A stretch of DNA of 64,000 nt. Origin: Ananas comosus (Eukaryota; Streptophyta; Magnoliopsida; Poales; Bromeliaceae). Positions 48,701-61,241 of this stretch are shown in pieces. Both the position numbers and the translations under genes were made by a program. Positions within the stretch are counted from its first letter, which is position 1; each line of letters starts with the position of its first letter. Location of the stretch: NCBI RefSeq assembly GCF_001540865.1, contig NC_033627.1, positions 7,686,918 to 7,750,917 on the forward strand, read 5' to 3'. The notes under the pieces are model-generated. The model was not told the DNA's origin. It was given only the letters and a program-made list of their open reading frames with translations, and ran no database searches.

Positions 48701-49173
48701 AGTACGTAAGCAACTTCAGGTGAGCTGGTTTAGGTGATAAGCTTGTATAATTGCCACTTAGCCCTTTTATTTTCAGTATTTGCCCTGTTGTCCTATGTGG
48801 CAGCAGCATCAGCAGCAGCTTAGTTAGCATAATTCACCCATTTAGCTCACTTCCAATTCATCCAAATTCTTCTAAAACATGCCAAGGATCCTCCCAAAGC
48901 TACAAATTTAATTTGGAAGCATTTAATTTCCAATTTGGCATCAATTTTGATTATTTTGGTCAAGATTAACTAAAATTTCAGCTTCATGATAGTATTAGCA
49001 ATTGGAGGTCTTTGGCACATCCAATTCATTTCGAGTCCACTCACACACTTCCAAAACATGTCAATTGCTGTTTTCAAGCTACTAATTAAGTTTAGAAACA
49101 CTTAGTTTGCATTTTAGCATTATTGTGACCAATTTGATCACAATTAGCTTAAGCTGAATTTCAGCCCATTACA
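45759..49173 (-). mobile_element. long LTR, 3.4 kb, minus strand
   Basis: It starts TGTCACGTCCC and ends CAGCCCATTACA on the plus strand. The minus 3' hairpin is at 46205-46253 and GACTACTCCGGAGC at 46510. The interior is rich in AATTCGGCAGCATCC-like and CTGCTG motifs. Flanks (tgggg, gcctt) do not match, so it was rearranged or misjoined after insertion. Confidence 0.65.
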
Positions 49174-49574
49174 GCCTTCCACTCAGGGTGAGGCCAGGGA
49201 TCGCGGGAAGGGAGTTGCTTCGAGCTAGCTTCCTTCGAGGACGAGCTGCTAGGTGGTCTACCTCTCGACTTTTATTTCTTTTTGCGAGAGGTTGAGAGTT
49301 TTACCAGTGTACTAGAGATCACCACTTTTGTATTTTGGAGACAGATTTTGTATTACTTATGACTTCTTTCATTGTCTACTTTACTTCTTTCCTTTGGAGT
49401 AGATGTAGAACTATACTCGTTCTGATATCATTAGTTGCTAGTTATTTCACTTCTTCTATTTGTTCTACTGCTTGCCTTTACTTCCGCTTTTATTGTAGAC
49501 GCCTTATATGTGTAGACATATGGCGGGTCTGGGCACGCTACCGGGAGGCCCTCCGCCGGTCCCGGGACGTGACA
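49174..49574 (+). mobile_element. 3' fragment of an LTR of the 4718 sub-family
   Basis: It matches 6905-7317: AGGCCAGGGATCGCGG, then GACGCCTTATATG and an end at GGGACGTGACA. Confidence 0.75.
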
Positions 49575-50402
49575 CTTCCAATCCAATCTAGAGGAAGGTT
49601 CTAATTCAAGGAATCAAGCCTCAAATGCCCTAAAACGAAAATACCCAAATAAACCCTAAATTTTCATTTCTAGGGTTTGATCTCACAAAAACCTCAAATC
49701 AAGGATCAAAGGGAGAAATCGAGTCTCTAACCTCTCAAGAAGCTCCAAACTTAGCTCCAATCCAAGTGATGTTGAAGATCTCCGCAGCCACTAGCTCCTC
49801 TCCAAGCTCTGAGCCATCAACAATGGTGGAGAAGCCACCAAGATGCAATAGAGGAGAGAAAACCCAATAAAAACCAAGCAAAAGGAGTAAAAATACAAGG
49901 GAAGGGAGAGAGAGCTCCTCCTACCTCAACTCCTACTGGTCTCAGCACAGGGGAGGCCCTAAGGGGCGTGGGGTGCACTTCTAGAAGTGCTACAAACGCA
50001 AAAAGCCCCCTGCAGTTCAAACTGCTCAAAATCTGCCACCTTGTATCGGTACACGGGCCCTTGTACCGGTACAAGGCGCACGAAACTGCCAAACCCGAGC
50101 TGCGGGTCTGCTGGAAAACTGCCCTTGTACCGGTACAAGACCAGCCTTGTACCGGTACAACCATCAGCCCTGTACCGGTACAGCCATCAACCTTGTACCG
50201 GTACAGCACCCTGCTGAGGCTAACCCGAGAGCTGTCCAATGAATCCAATTTTTGGATTTTGGTACCAAGCTTAAAACCACAATTCTCGGGATGCGAGCCA
50301 TAGGTCGGAACACTGTCTACGACCTTCCAGAAAGTCTGAAAAAGCTCGACACACAGATCAAACACTCGAATCTCGCAATTTGCAAAGGTCCAGTGTGTTA
50401 CA
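49575..50402 (-). mobile_element. 5' fragment of an LTR of the 4718 sub-family, minus strand
   Basis: It ends CAGTGTGTTACA at 50402 on the plus strand (TGTAACACACTGG on the minus). It aligns with 54406-55235. It holds six TGTACCGGTACA palindromes, one with a single change. Confidence 0.75.
50042..50205. repeat. array of six TGTACCGGTACA palindromes
   Basis: Sites start at 50042 (TGTATCGGTACA), 50062, 50126, 50148, 50171 and 50194. They are preceded and followed mostly by CT/AG so that many extend to CTTGTACCGGTACAAG. Spacing varies from 20 to 64 bp. Confidence 0.95.
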
Positions 50403-50914
50403 ATTAGTGTAGGCAAGGGCTCGAGAAAGCCCCCTGGCTACTAGCGCTCCACCTTGTCATGTTGGCACACAAGGCAAGTCCGCACGTATGCCTCTACGTC
50501 GTCGTGCATGCAAGGCCAATAGTAGGCGGCCTTGAGTAGCACCAGGGTTCGCTTCTGCCTCGGATGTCTAGCCCAGTTGGAGTCATGACACTCCTTCATG
50601 AGCTCTCGACGAAGATTGCCCTACGTGGGCACATAGACGCGACGCCCCTTGGTAAGGAGTAGCCCATCGCTAAGTCAGAACTGCTGCGCCTTGCCTTCCT
50701 TGACGAGTCACACGAGTCCTTGGCCTTGCCGCTAAGTGCATCAGCCATATGGTTTTCCTTCCCGGGTTTGTACACAAGCTAATGTATGTCAAACTCTGCT
50801 AGGAAGTCTTACCACCTCGCCTGCTTGGGTGACAGCTTCTTCTGAGTGAGGAAGTAGCTCGTTGCAACATTGTCCATTCGCACAACGAACTTGCTTCCAA
50901 GGAGATAGTACCGC
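50403..50914 (-). pseudogene. Ty3/gypsy RNase H-integrase fragment
   Basis: The minus strand reads YYLLGSKFVVRMDNVATSYF, LTQKKLSPKQARW, a stop, DFLAEFD, YKPGKENHMADALS, then a diverged HHCC-type linker with PTGLDIRGRS and LALCANMT. This is a different pol lineage from 33124-35640, with the wording of a plant chromovirus RNase H. It is bounded on both sides by LTR starts (50402 minus, 50915 plus), as if hit by two insertions. Confidence 0.8.
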
Positions 50915-52739
50915 TGTAATATACCGAAACTCGGTAGAGAATATCGAACTTTAGTCGAATTGACTAAAGTGTGCGAAAGAAATAGTTGGACAAAGTCCAT
51001 TTAACATTCCAACAATGTTGGAAGGGTTAAAGTTGATTTCTAAAGAGATTAAAGTATTTTAGCATTGATCGGAGCGAAACAATGCAAAATTGAAGTCTGG
51101 AGCATTGTTAACCTGTTAAGCATCGAGGTAATACCGGTACCAGGCAGGCACCCGCGAATGGTTGCTCTCGGGTTTGAAAATTTTAGGCTGTTAAACCGGT
51201 GACACCTCTGGTGCGTACCGGTACCAGGTCTGCTACTCGAGAGAGCAGCTCTCGGGTTTGGCTGCTGTGTAAACGTTAAACCGGTGACACCCCCTTGCGT
51301 ACCGGTACGCAGTGCCCCTCGCAGCAGGCTTTGGTCTGCTGCAGATATGAAAAGAGGGAGGGTCTAGATGCAAATGTAACAGTCTATAATAGACCCCACA
51401 CCTATCTTCTCTTGTTCACAGCAAACAACACTCTCCTCTCTCTTATTTCTGTCTCCCTCTCTCTCTAGAAGCTCTCCCAAGGTAGATTTGGAGGAGTTGG
51501 AGAAGAATTTGAAGGAGATTTTTGGAGGTTTAGAAGATCTAGAGCTCACCTACAAGGAGGAGCTTGTTGAGTTCATAGGCTAAGGTAAGATTTCTTGTAA
51601 GATTGAGGTTAGGGCTTGGTTTTATGCCCTAGATCTTTGGTTTTGACCTTCTTACATAGATGGGAAACCTTGTAGAGGCTATGGAACACATAAAAATTTA
51701 TGTTTCTTCATAGAGCTCTCATGGTGGATTTCTAGGGTTTGCTTTAGATGCCCTAAGAATGGTTTAAATGGTTCTAGATGAGTTCCTAGAGGTTACACAA
51801 GCTTACTTTTGCTTGTTTTAGAGATCGAAACGGTGTATTGGGCAAATGGCATTGTTAGGGCACCAAATTTGGGGCTTTTGTCATAGATGGCCGGGTTTAA
51901 AGGCAAATTGACCTTATAGAAATCTAATTAGGGGTATTTTCGACTCGTTGGTGAACTCGGTTCGCCAATCCGATGAGTCTACGTAAGGATACTGGGGAAA
52001 AAGCCTAATTTGGCTTCGTTTTGCCGTAGGCGAGAGAATAGAAGCCCAAAAATCACAAGAATTGAACCATAGCACCTTTACAACCATACGAAGTGGGTGG
52101 TGCTTTCCGAAATCCTCGAATTTTTTTTTATGTCTAAAGTATCATTTCATGTGCATTTGTGTATATTGATCATTATTCATGGTAGGGTGATTTGAGAGTA
52201 AATTATTGCATGTTGTGAGTACAAATGCATATGAGATGATTGTAAGCTAATGAGAATTTGTAAAACCCTATGTATGCATGAATGATGACAAGAACCTAGA
52301 AAAAGTAAGAATCAAGTGACATTGTGACATAATTGGTTGAGTGTTGAAAGTGTGGCATTAGTAAATATATATTGAATGTTAGAATGAACACCTAGTGTGT
52401 GTGGCATTAGAGAGTCAANAGTATCCTCACTTGGAGAGGATAGATCTAGCTCACAGTCTGCGTTTGGGATGGTATAGCCATCCAATCCCCACATGGAGGG
52501 GATTGTCGTCGAGTACTCCGGAGTGTCGCGCGACTAGGACCACTTGGAGGTCCGGACCACATGGAGGTCCGCAGACGGTCCCGGGCTTGGGTGCACTTGG
52601 AGCTCCCTCCCCACTTTGGGATTGAAAGGTGAGTTATTGGCGAACCCTAGGGCTTCGCTACAGATTGGGTAAAAGAACAGTGAACAATGCCATTGAACAT
52701 TATTATTCGAACATGGATCGAATTTGTTAGCATGATAGT
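50915..52739 (+). mobile_element. 5' part of a long LTR (GCGTACCGGTACGC sub-family)
   Basis: It starts TGTAATATACCGAAACTCGG. The module at 51125-51315 has ACCGGT sites including the 16-bp palindrome TGCGTACCGGTACGCA (51296-51311). A GTACTCCGGAGTG palindrome lies at 52515. A single N is at 52419. It is interrupted at 52740 by a minus-strand LTR. Confidence 0.7.
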
Positions 52740-55235
52740 TGTCACGCCCCGGGGCCCAGCGGAAGCCCGCCCGGCGCGTGCCCAGACCCGCCATATGTCT
52801 ACAACATATAAGGCGTCTAAAAACAACAATAATAAAAGCAATAATAAAAGACATCTAGGAGTATCAGAGCATAATAAATGTCTAAATGCTACAACAAGAA
52901 TTAAGGATGGAACTGTAAATTCACTACATAAGACATAAAGTAAATACAATAGGAAATCTCAAATACAAGTGCTATAGGTAGGTACATAGGTGGTCTCTAT
53001 ACATGGATACAAAAATCTCACACTCTCTCAAAATACAAAAGAAAGAGCAAACCACCTAAGTAAGAACCGCTCCTCGCTAGCTAGCTAAGCGATCCCCTTG
53101 CCGCGATCCCGTGCCTCCGCCGGTGCCGAAGGCTCTGAAGAGAAAACCAGAAAACAGGGGCGTGAGAACTATTAAAAATAGTTCCCAGTGGGCAATTACT
53201 GACTTCAGTGAACTGTGCCACAAGGCCCAAAAGCTACAAGAAAAGGGCAGTGACTAACAATGTAATAATTAAACGGTAAGCGAAATGTAACCTACTATAA
53301 CATAGAGTCTCCACTTAGCATGATTTGCATAAGTAATAAATCAACTATAACATGAATGTGCATGGATGTGTAAGACATGCATAAGCGTAGAAATGCAACC
53401 AGTCCAATGTCCTCAATGCAAAGATAGTAAAAATTGTCGTCGTTTACTATTCTAGTCCAAGTCCACTTTAATAGTTTTAAAGTTCACGTTGCATGATCTG
53501 TCACTAAGTCTCAATCATATAAGACCCACCCGAAGGCTGTCTGGCCTGCGCCGTGCCTAATGGCCCCGTGGTAGTCAACATCCCCACTCTAGGGATGAGC
53601 CTCCCCCACGGCGATCCACTTCGGCGCCCAATCCCGCACGGCGAGCATGTGTCGCGATGGCTATCTCCGGAGTGCCGGCTTGTAGGGAGCGACCCTCACA
53701 AGCATGTGCGAATGAGCACAAATGGCAAGCAAGCAATGATCTGTCTCAAGTACCAAGTCCTCATGTCTAAAACATGGAATATGTCAAGTATCACGATGGC
53801 CTATCTCTATGTCGTCATGTCTCTAACATGGAATATAGCAGATATGTAGTGGCCTACCAATATGTCTCAATGTTGCAGTTTCATAGTTTACTAGTTTCAA
53901 GTGCCCCTTTATGACACTCTGGTTCTCTATGTCAAAACATGGTAACTATGTTCCAAAGTACATATTCCGAGTCATAATTCTCATAAGAGATGTATTTTTA
54001 CTTGCACAATAAACACTTTTCCGTATGCATGCATTCTACTCATATAGCTCTACTATATAGTAAAATTTTCATAATACACGAGGCATGCATTTTAAGTGCT
54101 CTAAAATTCATATAAATCCCATTTAGCATAGAAATGAACTTAAAAATATTTTACAATAAGTAGAAAGAGCATAGGGGTCATTTCGCCCCATTTCCCCGAA
54201 GCCAAACCCACCGATGGCAACGAAACTCCTCGTGCGCTCCAACGAGGGTGTCCTCTAGTCTCCTAGTACCCTAGAGGTAGAGAAACATGCGTCACATGAA
54301 CGAAACGAACCATCAATAGCTCAATCATTAAGCTAATCAAGTATAGGTGAGAAGAACTCACCTCTAGTGCAAAAATCTCCTCTAAAGCTCCAAAATGAAG
54401 TTAGGGCTCATCCAATCCAACCTAATGGAAGCCTCTAATCCAATCAATCTAGCTTCAAAAGCCCTAGATTCAAAATGCCCAAAATAAACCCTAATATCAC
54501 AATCTAGGGTTTCATCTTATGAAATCCAATGAAACTCAAATCTAGAGGAAGATAGTGTAACGCTTACCTCTTAGAAGCTTCAAATCAAGCTCTAAATCCT
54601 TTAAATCCCAAGATCTATCCTCCACTTAGCTCCAAATCCAAGCTTCTAGCTCCATCAATGGTGGAGAAGCATAAAAGAGGAAAGAAAAGGGATTAATCCT
54701 TCAAAATCTAGGCTAGAGGGAGATTAAAATCAAAGAGAAGCAAAGAGAAGCTCTCCTTACCTTGCTCCCTGCAGTGGCAAGCTCAAAGAAGAGCCCTAGG
54801 GGCGTGGGTGCTGTTATAGTATTGCTACAATAGCAAAAACACCCCTGCAGAACAAACTGCACGAAATCTGCCTCCTTGTACCGGTACACGGGCTCTTGTA
54901 CCGGTACAAGGCCGACGAAATTGCAAACCCGAGGCTCGGGTCGCGCGGTCTGCGGCTCTGTACCGGTACAAGCCCGATGGCTGTACCGGTACAACCATCA
55001 ACCCTTGTACCGGTACAAGGCCAGTCTTGTTCCGGTACAAGCCCTGCTGCAGGCTACCCGAGAGCTGTCCAAAAATTTCGATTTTGGAATTTTGGTGCCA
55101 AGTCCCACTCCAACATCCTCAGGATGCGTGCCAGGGGTCGGGACACTATCAACGACCCTCCAAAAACTGTGGGAAAGCTCCAAACACAGATCAAACACTC
55201 GAATCTTGCGATTTGCTAAGATCCAGTGTATTACA
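52740..55235 (-). mobile_element. complete LTR of the 4718 sub-family, minus strand, 2.5 kb
   Basis: It starts TGTCACGCCCC and ends CAGTGTATTACA on the plus strand, so both ends are present and the length is close to 2.6 kb. Flanks atagt and gggtc do not match. The six-palindrome array lies at 54877-55039 and ATCTCCGGAGTGCC at 53664. It may be the product of unequal recombination with a neighbour. Confidence 0.75.
54877..55039. repeat. array of six TGTACCGGTACA palindromes
   Basis: Sites start at 54877, 54897, 54959, 54982, 55006 and 55028 (TGTTCCGGTACA). Order and spacing are close to the array at 50042-50205. Confidence 0.95.
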
Positions 55236-56160
55236 GGGTCATTTGTGCATAATTTCTTTATAGTTAAGGAACGGATTGAACTTGACATCCCTAGAGTTAA
55301 GGATTGGATCATACTCGCTATATGTCCTTGCTCGAGGGCGGTAGCTCCCCCTCGAGCGATGCGCTCCGGAGTTTATCATCACTGGGTTGGTGCTATTCCC
55401 CAGAGGACGGTCCCCGTCGAGTCGTAGGAGTCTCCTCGACGATTTGGGATTTTGAGTTGGTAAGCTAATGAGGCGAAACCCACGGGTTAGCCATGAGATT
55501 GAACAAGAGATCAAAGAACTTGCATTCTTCATGAGTTTTACATTGAGCATTCTTATTGACAGCTTTGTTCAGGCATATTAGTTGCATTGTACAGTTGGTT
55601 ACTTATCTGCTTTCTTTCTATTATGCCTAAGTTAGACCTAGTGGGAAAGTTGGTGAGATTGGGGCCGAACCCACTCGGAACTTCATTGTAATTCTCACCC
55701 CACTATTTCCACAGAGCCCGAACCGAGCGAGTCGGCGAGCGACCACGGTAAAGTATCGCGCCGTAGACAATGACTACCAAGTTGGGTTTCATATTTTGTT
55801 AGTAGCATACCTTATACCATCTTTTGTATTCGATGATTTGAGATGTTAAAGAAAAGAATGTAATGTGTTATTGTGAGCAAATGTGATGTAAAAAGAAATG
55901 ATGAAAAGCAATGTAAAGAATCATGAATGTAAATGGTTTAAAGTAAATCATTGTATGTGTATGTTGTTAGTCTCCTTTCTTTCACTCATGGCTATTGCTT
56001 ACCCTCGTGTAAGCCGTTGTGTATGTTTCCGCTAGTGCTTTTCTTAACTTGAAATTGTACAGGTGATGAGCCTTGGGCGGACCGGAAAAACTCTATTCGT
56101 TCGGCGTCTGTTCGACGTGCCCGGACCGGCCCAAATTGGTATCGGTCCCGAGGCGTGACA
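55236..56160 (+). mobile_element. 3' fragment of a long LTR
   Basis: It begins mid-LTR, has GCGCTCCGGAGTTT at 55362, the 3' hairpin at 55640-55682 and ends GAGGCGTGACA at 56160. It repeats rather than continues the LTR segment before 52740, so it is not simply the other half of that LTR. Confidence 0.7.
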
Positions 56161-57159
<999 letters not shown>

Positions 57160-57353
57160 CCGGACCCCGAGAGCAAGTTTTTCGGCACTCAAGCTGAAAC
57201 TTCTCTAGCTTGCTCTCCTATGTCCACCTACCCTATACAACTCATTCCAAAGCATTCGGAATGATTTACGGACCCTTCCAACTCCTCTGAATCCGCACTT
57301 CGGTCGTTTTGACGGAAGTTCGGTAAAACTCGACGGGGGTACGATATGTTACA
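57160..57353 (-). mobile_element. 5' tip of a long LTR, minus strand
   Basis: It ends GGGTACGATATGTTACA at 57353. It contains the CTTCGGTCGTTTTGACGG motif seen near the start of other LTRs. Only about 190 bp remain. Confidence 0.55.
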
Positions 57354-58620
57354 ATAACCAATAACATAAAATTCATGCTAGTTCTACCAAATATATGCCA
57401 ATTTTAACTTGTCTATACAAGTAGGCTAACCATCATATAATGCATGTTTCTTAAGTTTAATGCATACAACTCTCTACTTTATAGAGGTATAACCTTGTCC
57501 CATGATGTAAATACACCTAAGTTACCCAACATCTTATTTATAATGCTACTAGCATAATATGCATGTCTAATAACATAACCGTTCACCCATTTCGGTGGGG
57601 TCAAACCCACCGAATAATCGTCGACTTGATTCTATTCCTTGAGCGAAGGTGCTCTCTAGCCTTCAAATACCCTATAACCATTTTAGATTAATTAGGAGCT
57701 TCAACAAAGACTCCAACCCAAAACTCTCACAATAGAACTCAATATACGTAAAACATACCTAATAAAAAGCAACCTCTAATCCCCAATTGATCTCAGGTTG
57801 AATCCTTCAAAAACAACCTGGAAAAAATGTGAAATACTCAACCCAAAGAGTTCTACAACTCAGCGAAGTGATAACCCAAAGATTAAACTCGAACTCAGCC
57901 ACAACATATATATAGGATAGCAATTAAAAGACTAACCTTTCCAAAACTCCAAGCCGAGCTCACTCTTGAGCTGAGGTTGGAAACTCTCCTATGTAAGACC
58001 TCCTTCTTCCCTTCTATAGTTCCCCCAAAGCCCTCAATATCAGCTGGCATAAAGAGGAGAAGAAGAGAAAAGCTTAATCCATCAATTTTCACTCAAAAAT
58101 GGAAATTAAATCTAAAGAGAGAAAGAAGGGAGCTTACCCTGTTTCCCTCAAGCTTCGGCACAGAAAATACCAGCTGGGGGTCGGTTGGACTTTTAAAGGG
58201 ATAAGCATGGCTGCAAAATGACTAAAAACTCCTTTACCAACTCACTCTGCCACATCGAGTATCGGTACTCATGTTGAGGTACCGGTACCCGGCCTCTAAA
58301 CAGCTAAAACCCGAGAGCTACGCAGCTGGATTTATTACAGAGCACCGGTACCCGCGCAATGCCATAGCGGTACTCAGCTCCAGCTTCTCAAATCCGAGAA
58401 CTACGCATCTGGCAACCCTTTGAGGTACCGGTACCACACTCAGGTACCGGTACTCAACACTAAAACCTGAGCGTTCCAGGTTTTAGTGTCAGTAGCTCTG
58501 TCAGAGCTCTGCCTAACACTTAAAACATTTATGCCGCTACACTCTCAAAGTATCTAGAGCAGCTCCAATTACTATTCTAACACTAGAACTTTACAATTTG
58601 CTAAAGTTCAGTATATTACA
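57354..58620 (-). mobile_element. 5' part of an LTR with GGTACCGGTACC palindromes, minus strand
   Basis: It ends AAAGTTCAGTATATTACA at 58620, matching the LTR start at 4718 (TGTAATACACTGAACTTTAG) with one change. ACCGGTA sites at 58280-58450 lie 170-340 bp inside, now in the form GGTACCGGTACC. It marks the right edge of the retroelement cluster. Confidence 0.65.
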
Positions 58621-58675
58621 TAAATTTTTGAGAAAAAGTAAATAATATTAAAAATAAAAATAAAAAAGGTTATGT

Positions 58676-58762
58676 CGGGCCACTAAGCCAACATGGTGGC
58701 CTTGCACAGCACACGCCCGCATCGTAGGCCATGTTGTGGTTTGAATCCGTTGCCTTAAAACA
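58676..58762 (+). mobile_element. possible tRNA-derived SINE fragment
   Basis: GGTTTGAATCC (near 58739) matches the pol III B box GGTTCGAATCC with one change. The A box region upstream is weak. Confidence 0.25.
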
Positions 58763-61241
58763 AAAAAGAGGTATAAAATTATCTCTACTACTATGCTATT
58801 AAAAGATCAATCCACTAGAAGCAAGCTCAGGATTATATGTATATATATACATTCATACATATATACATACATACATAAAATATCGTAAACAACTTACGTT
58901 TTATTTGACATTATTTTTTTTATTTTCTTAAATAAAATTGATATATAAACGAGTATGAACATGAATCGCACGTAGCTTGCAATCCTTTCAGGGGTTTGTT
59001 TGGTAATTAAAAAAAAAAAAATTGAAAGTAACCTTTTCTTCTTTCTTGAGGTTTGTGAAAAAATTATCATCTATCATCCATTGGGAGGCATCATTGGAAG
59101 CTAACTAACCGTGATTAACAAAAAATAAAATAAAATAAAATTATTAACAGTATGTCCAAATATACAAAATTTCTATTGGACGAAAAAAAAAAGAAAAAGA
59201 AAAAGGAAAAAGACACCAATACCCAAAAGGGCCTTTGATTTTCTCTTCACTCACAAAATTATGATTCCATTTTGGTTGGAGTAATTAGTTTCCACTCTGG
59301 GCTCCTGGGACTGCTAGATGTGGAGTGGAAGACTGTTAGTACTAATTCTCATTCATGTTCCGAGTGGAAGACAGTCATTCTAATTCTCATTCATGTTGGT
59401 CTACAGGGCACGAGACTTGAGCCATCACCTCCTCGTCCTACCTGCTCTCAATGCGTCGTCTAACTATAGTTTTATGTTGTGAATTGTCGACTTAATCTAT
59501 CTTTCATGTGATGATGACTTATTATTTTAAAATTTTAATTAAATTCTTAATTATCAAGTTTAAATTAATTGAAAATTTTAATGTCATGTTGTGAACTGCT
59601 AATACAATTTTACTTTTTTTATTTTAAATTTTAAAATTTATAGCTTTATTTTAGATTTCTGATGAATAACTAAAATTGCCTCAACTAGACAAGAAAAATG
59701 GGAATCGTCTATTCCGGCTGTGAACCAACACTTACAAGATTTTACCACTCTATTTCTAATTCCAATTTTTAATCCATTTTTAATTTGATTTTAGCTTTAA
59801 TTCGCATCTTTGATACATATAGTACTTCAAAAAATATTTATTCTTTCGTTAGTATACTTAAACAGTAGATTGCGGAATGTCTTCCATGTTGCATGGATTC
59901 TAAGACAGAAGGTATATGGGACGAATCTAGATGTGCACTCAAACATATAGATGCACAGTAATTTCAGATTTGAATAGGTAGGGATGCAAGACATTGTTTT
60001 GGTACTTTCGACGATAGATGCAGAGCATTTGATTGGAGGCTAGGCGCTCAATATGGAATTCGAGTAATAGGAAAAACTTTCCCTGACAAAGCGTTATCAC
60101 CAAACCCTAACGAGGATCACCAACAGAAAGAGACTGAACCGCGCGCTTATTTAGTTGGGCGAGCAAATAATTACCTAGATAAGAAAAGTACCCATGCCCT
60201 TTCAGAGCGGGCTCAATAGGCCATATTTGAATAAAATATATTTTTTTACGTTCCAAAGTTATTTCAAATATATCCCCTAGAGTTAAATTCTATTAATAAA
60301 CGGTTAACAATAACCGCTATCTCTTTGAAATTACTATTTTATCTTTTCAAATATATCTTTCGACCATAACCAACTTTTCTTATTTGCCCTTAAGTTAGAG
60401 ACAAAAAAATTATTTTAATTTTTAGTCTTTTCAAACATACCTCTCTACCATAACTAACTTTTCTTATTTGCCCATATTTTATTTTATTTTTTAACTTGGT
60501 AAATATTTAACTTATGTATAACTTAACGGGTTGTAACTGTGAGAGTATTTTTGAATAACGAAAAAGCATATAAAGAGTATATTTGAAAAAAAAAAAAAAA
60601 GTTAAATATTTTCAAAGTTTTGAAGGATATATAAGCAATTATCTCATGAATATATAAACATCTTATTCAGTACAGTTCTTTTACTTGAAAAGATTATATT
60701 AGTTAGTAGATAAAAAATACAGTCAAATGTCTAAAAAGAGAGATCATATTGAAACTTCCAAGTTATTTTTCCAAAATTTAAAAAATAAATAAATAAATAA
60801 AACCACCCGTAGGTGAAAGTGAAACACACTGTACTATCACAGCTTTCCACTGAACGAAACATGAACTCCTTGCTTTTAATCACAAGAGAACAATCCTTCC
60901 AAGACTTTTCAAAGAGCTAAAATTAAACAAACTCCTAACTTGTAGTTGCACAAAGATAATCTTCATAGCGCACAAGTCATCCACGGATAATTTGTTCAGA
61001 TATCCAAAAGGACCATAAGCAATTCATATATACTATATAATATCAGACCCTTCAAGCTCATGTTTACTGCTGGAAATAGAAAACATATACACCAGAAAAT
61101 AAGCACCAGAAGAGAACACAAATGGAAGAAGATAAAAAGAAAAAGAAAGAAAACTTAGCTGTAATACAGATTGCACCAAGTAATCTTGCTGAGGGTAGGT
61201 CTAGCTTTCACCTTATTTTCTGTACAAGATTTCTGTTTAAT
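58763..61241. other. AT-rich intergenic region and 3' flank of the next gene
   Basis: There is no gene. A short imperfect duplication (GTGGAAGAC...TCTCATTCATGTT) is at 59326-59400, and homopolymer A/T runs are frequent. From about 60840 to 61241 it is probably the 3' UTR of the minus-strand gene. Confidence 0.5.

Noticed and set aside
50042..50205. Possible CRISPR-like array
   Set aside because: Repeats are only 12 bp, palindromic and irregularly spaced, with no cas genes, in plant LTR DNA.
52740..55235. Solo LTR with target duplication
   Set aside because: Both LTR ends are present, but the flanking 5-mers (atagt, gggtc) do not match, so a simple solo-LTR insertion is not supported.
49968..55427. 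ORFs with repeated CTGT, LYRY and VPVQ phrases
   Set aside because: They are translations of the TGTACCGGTACA palindrome array in different frames, not protein repeats under selection.
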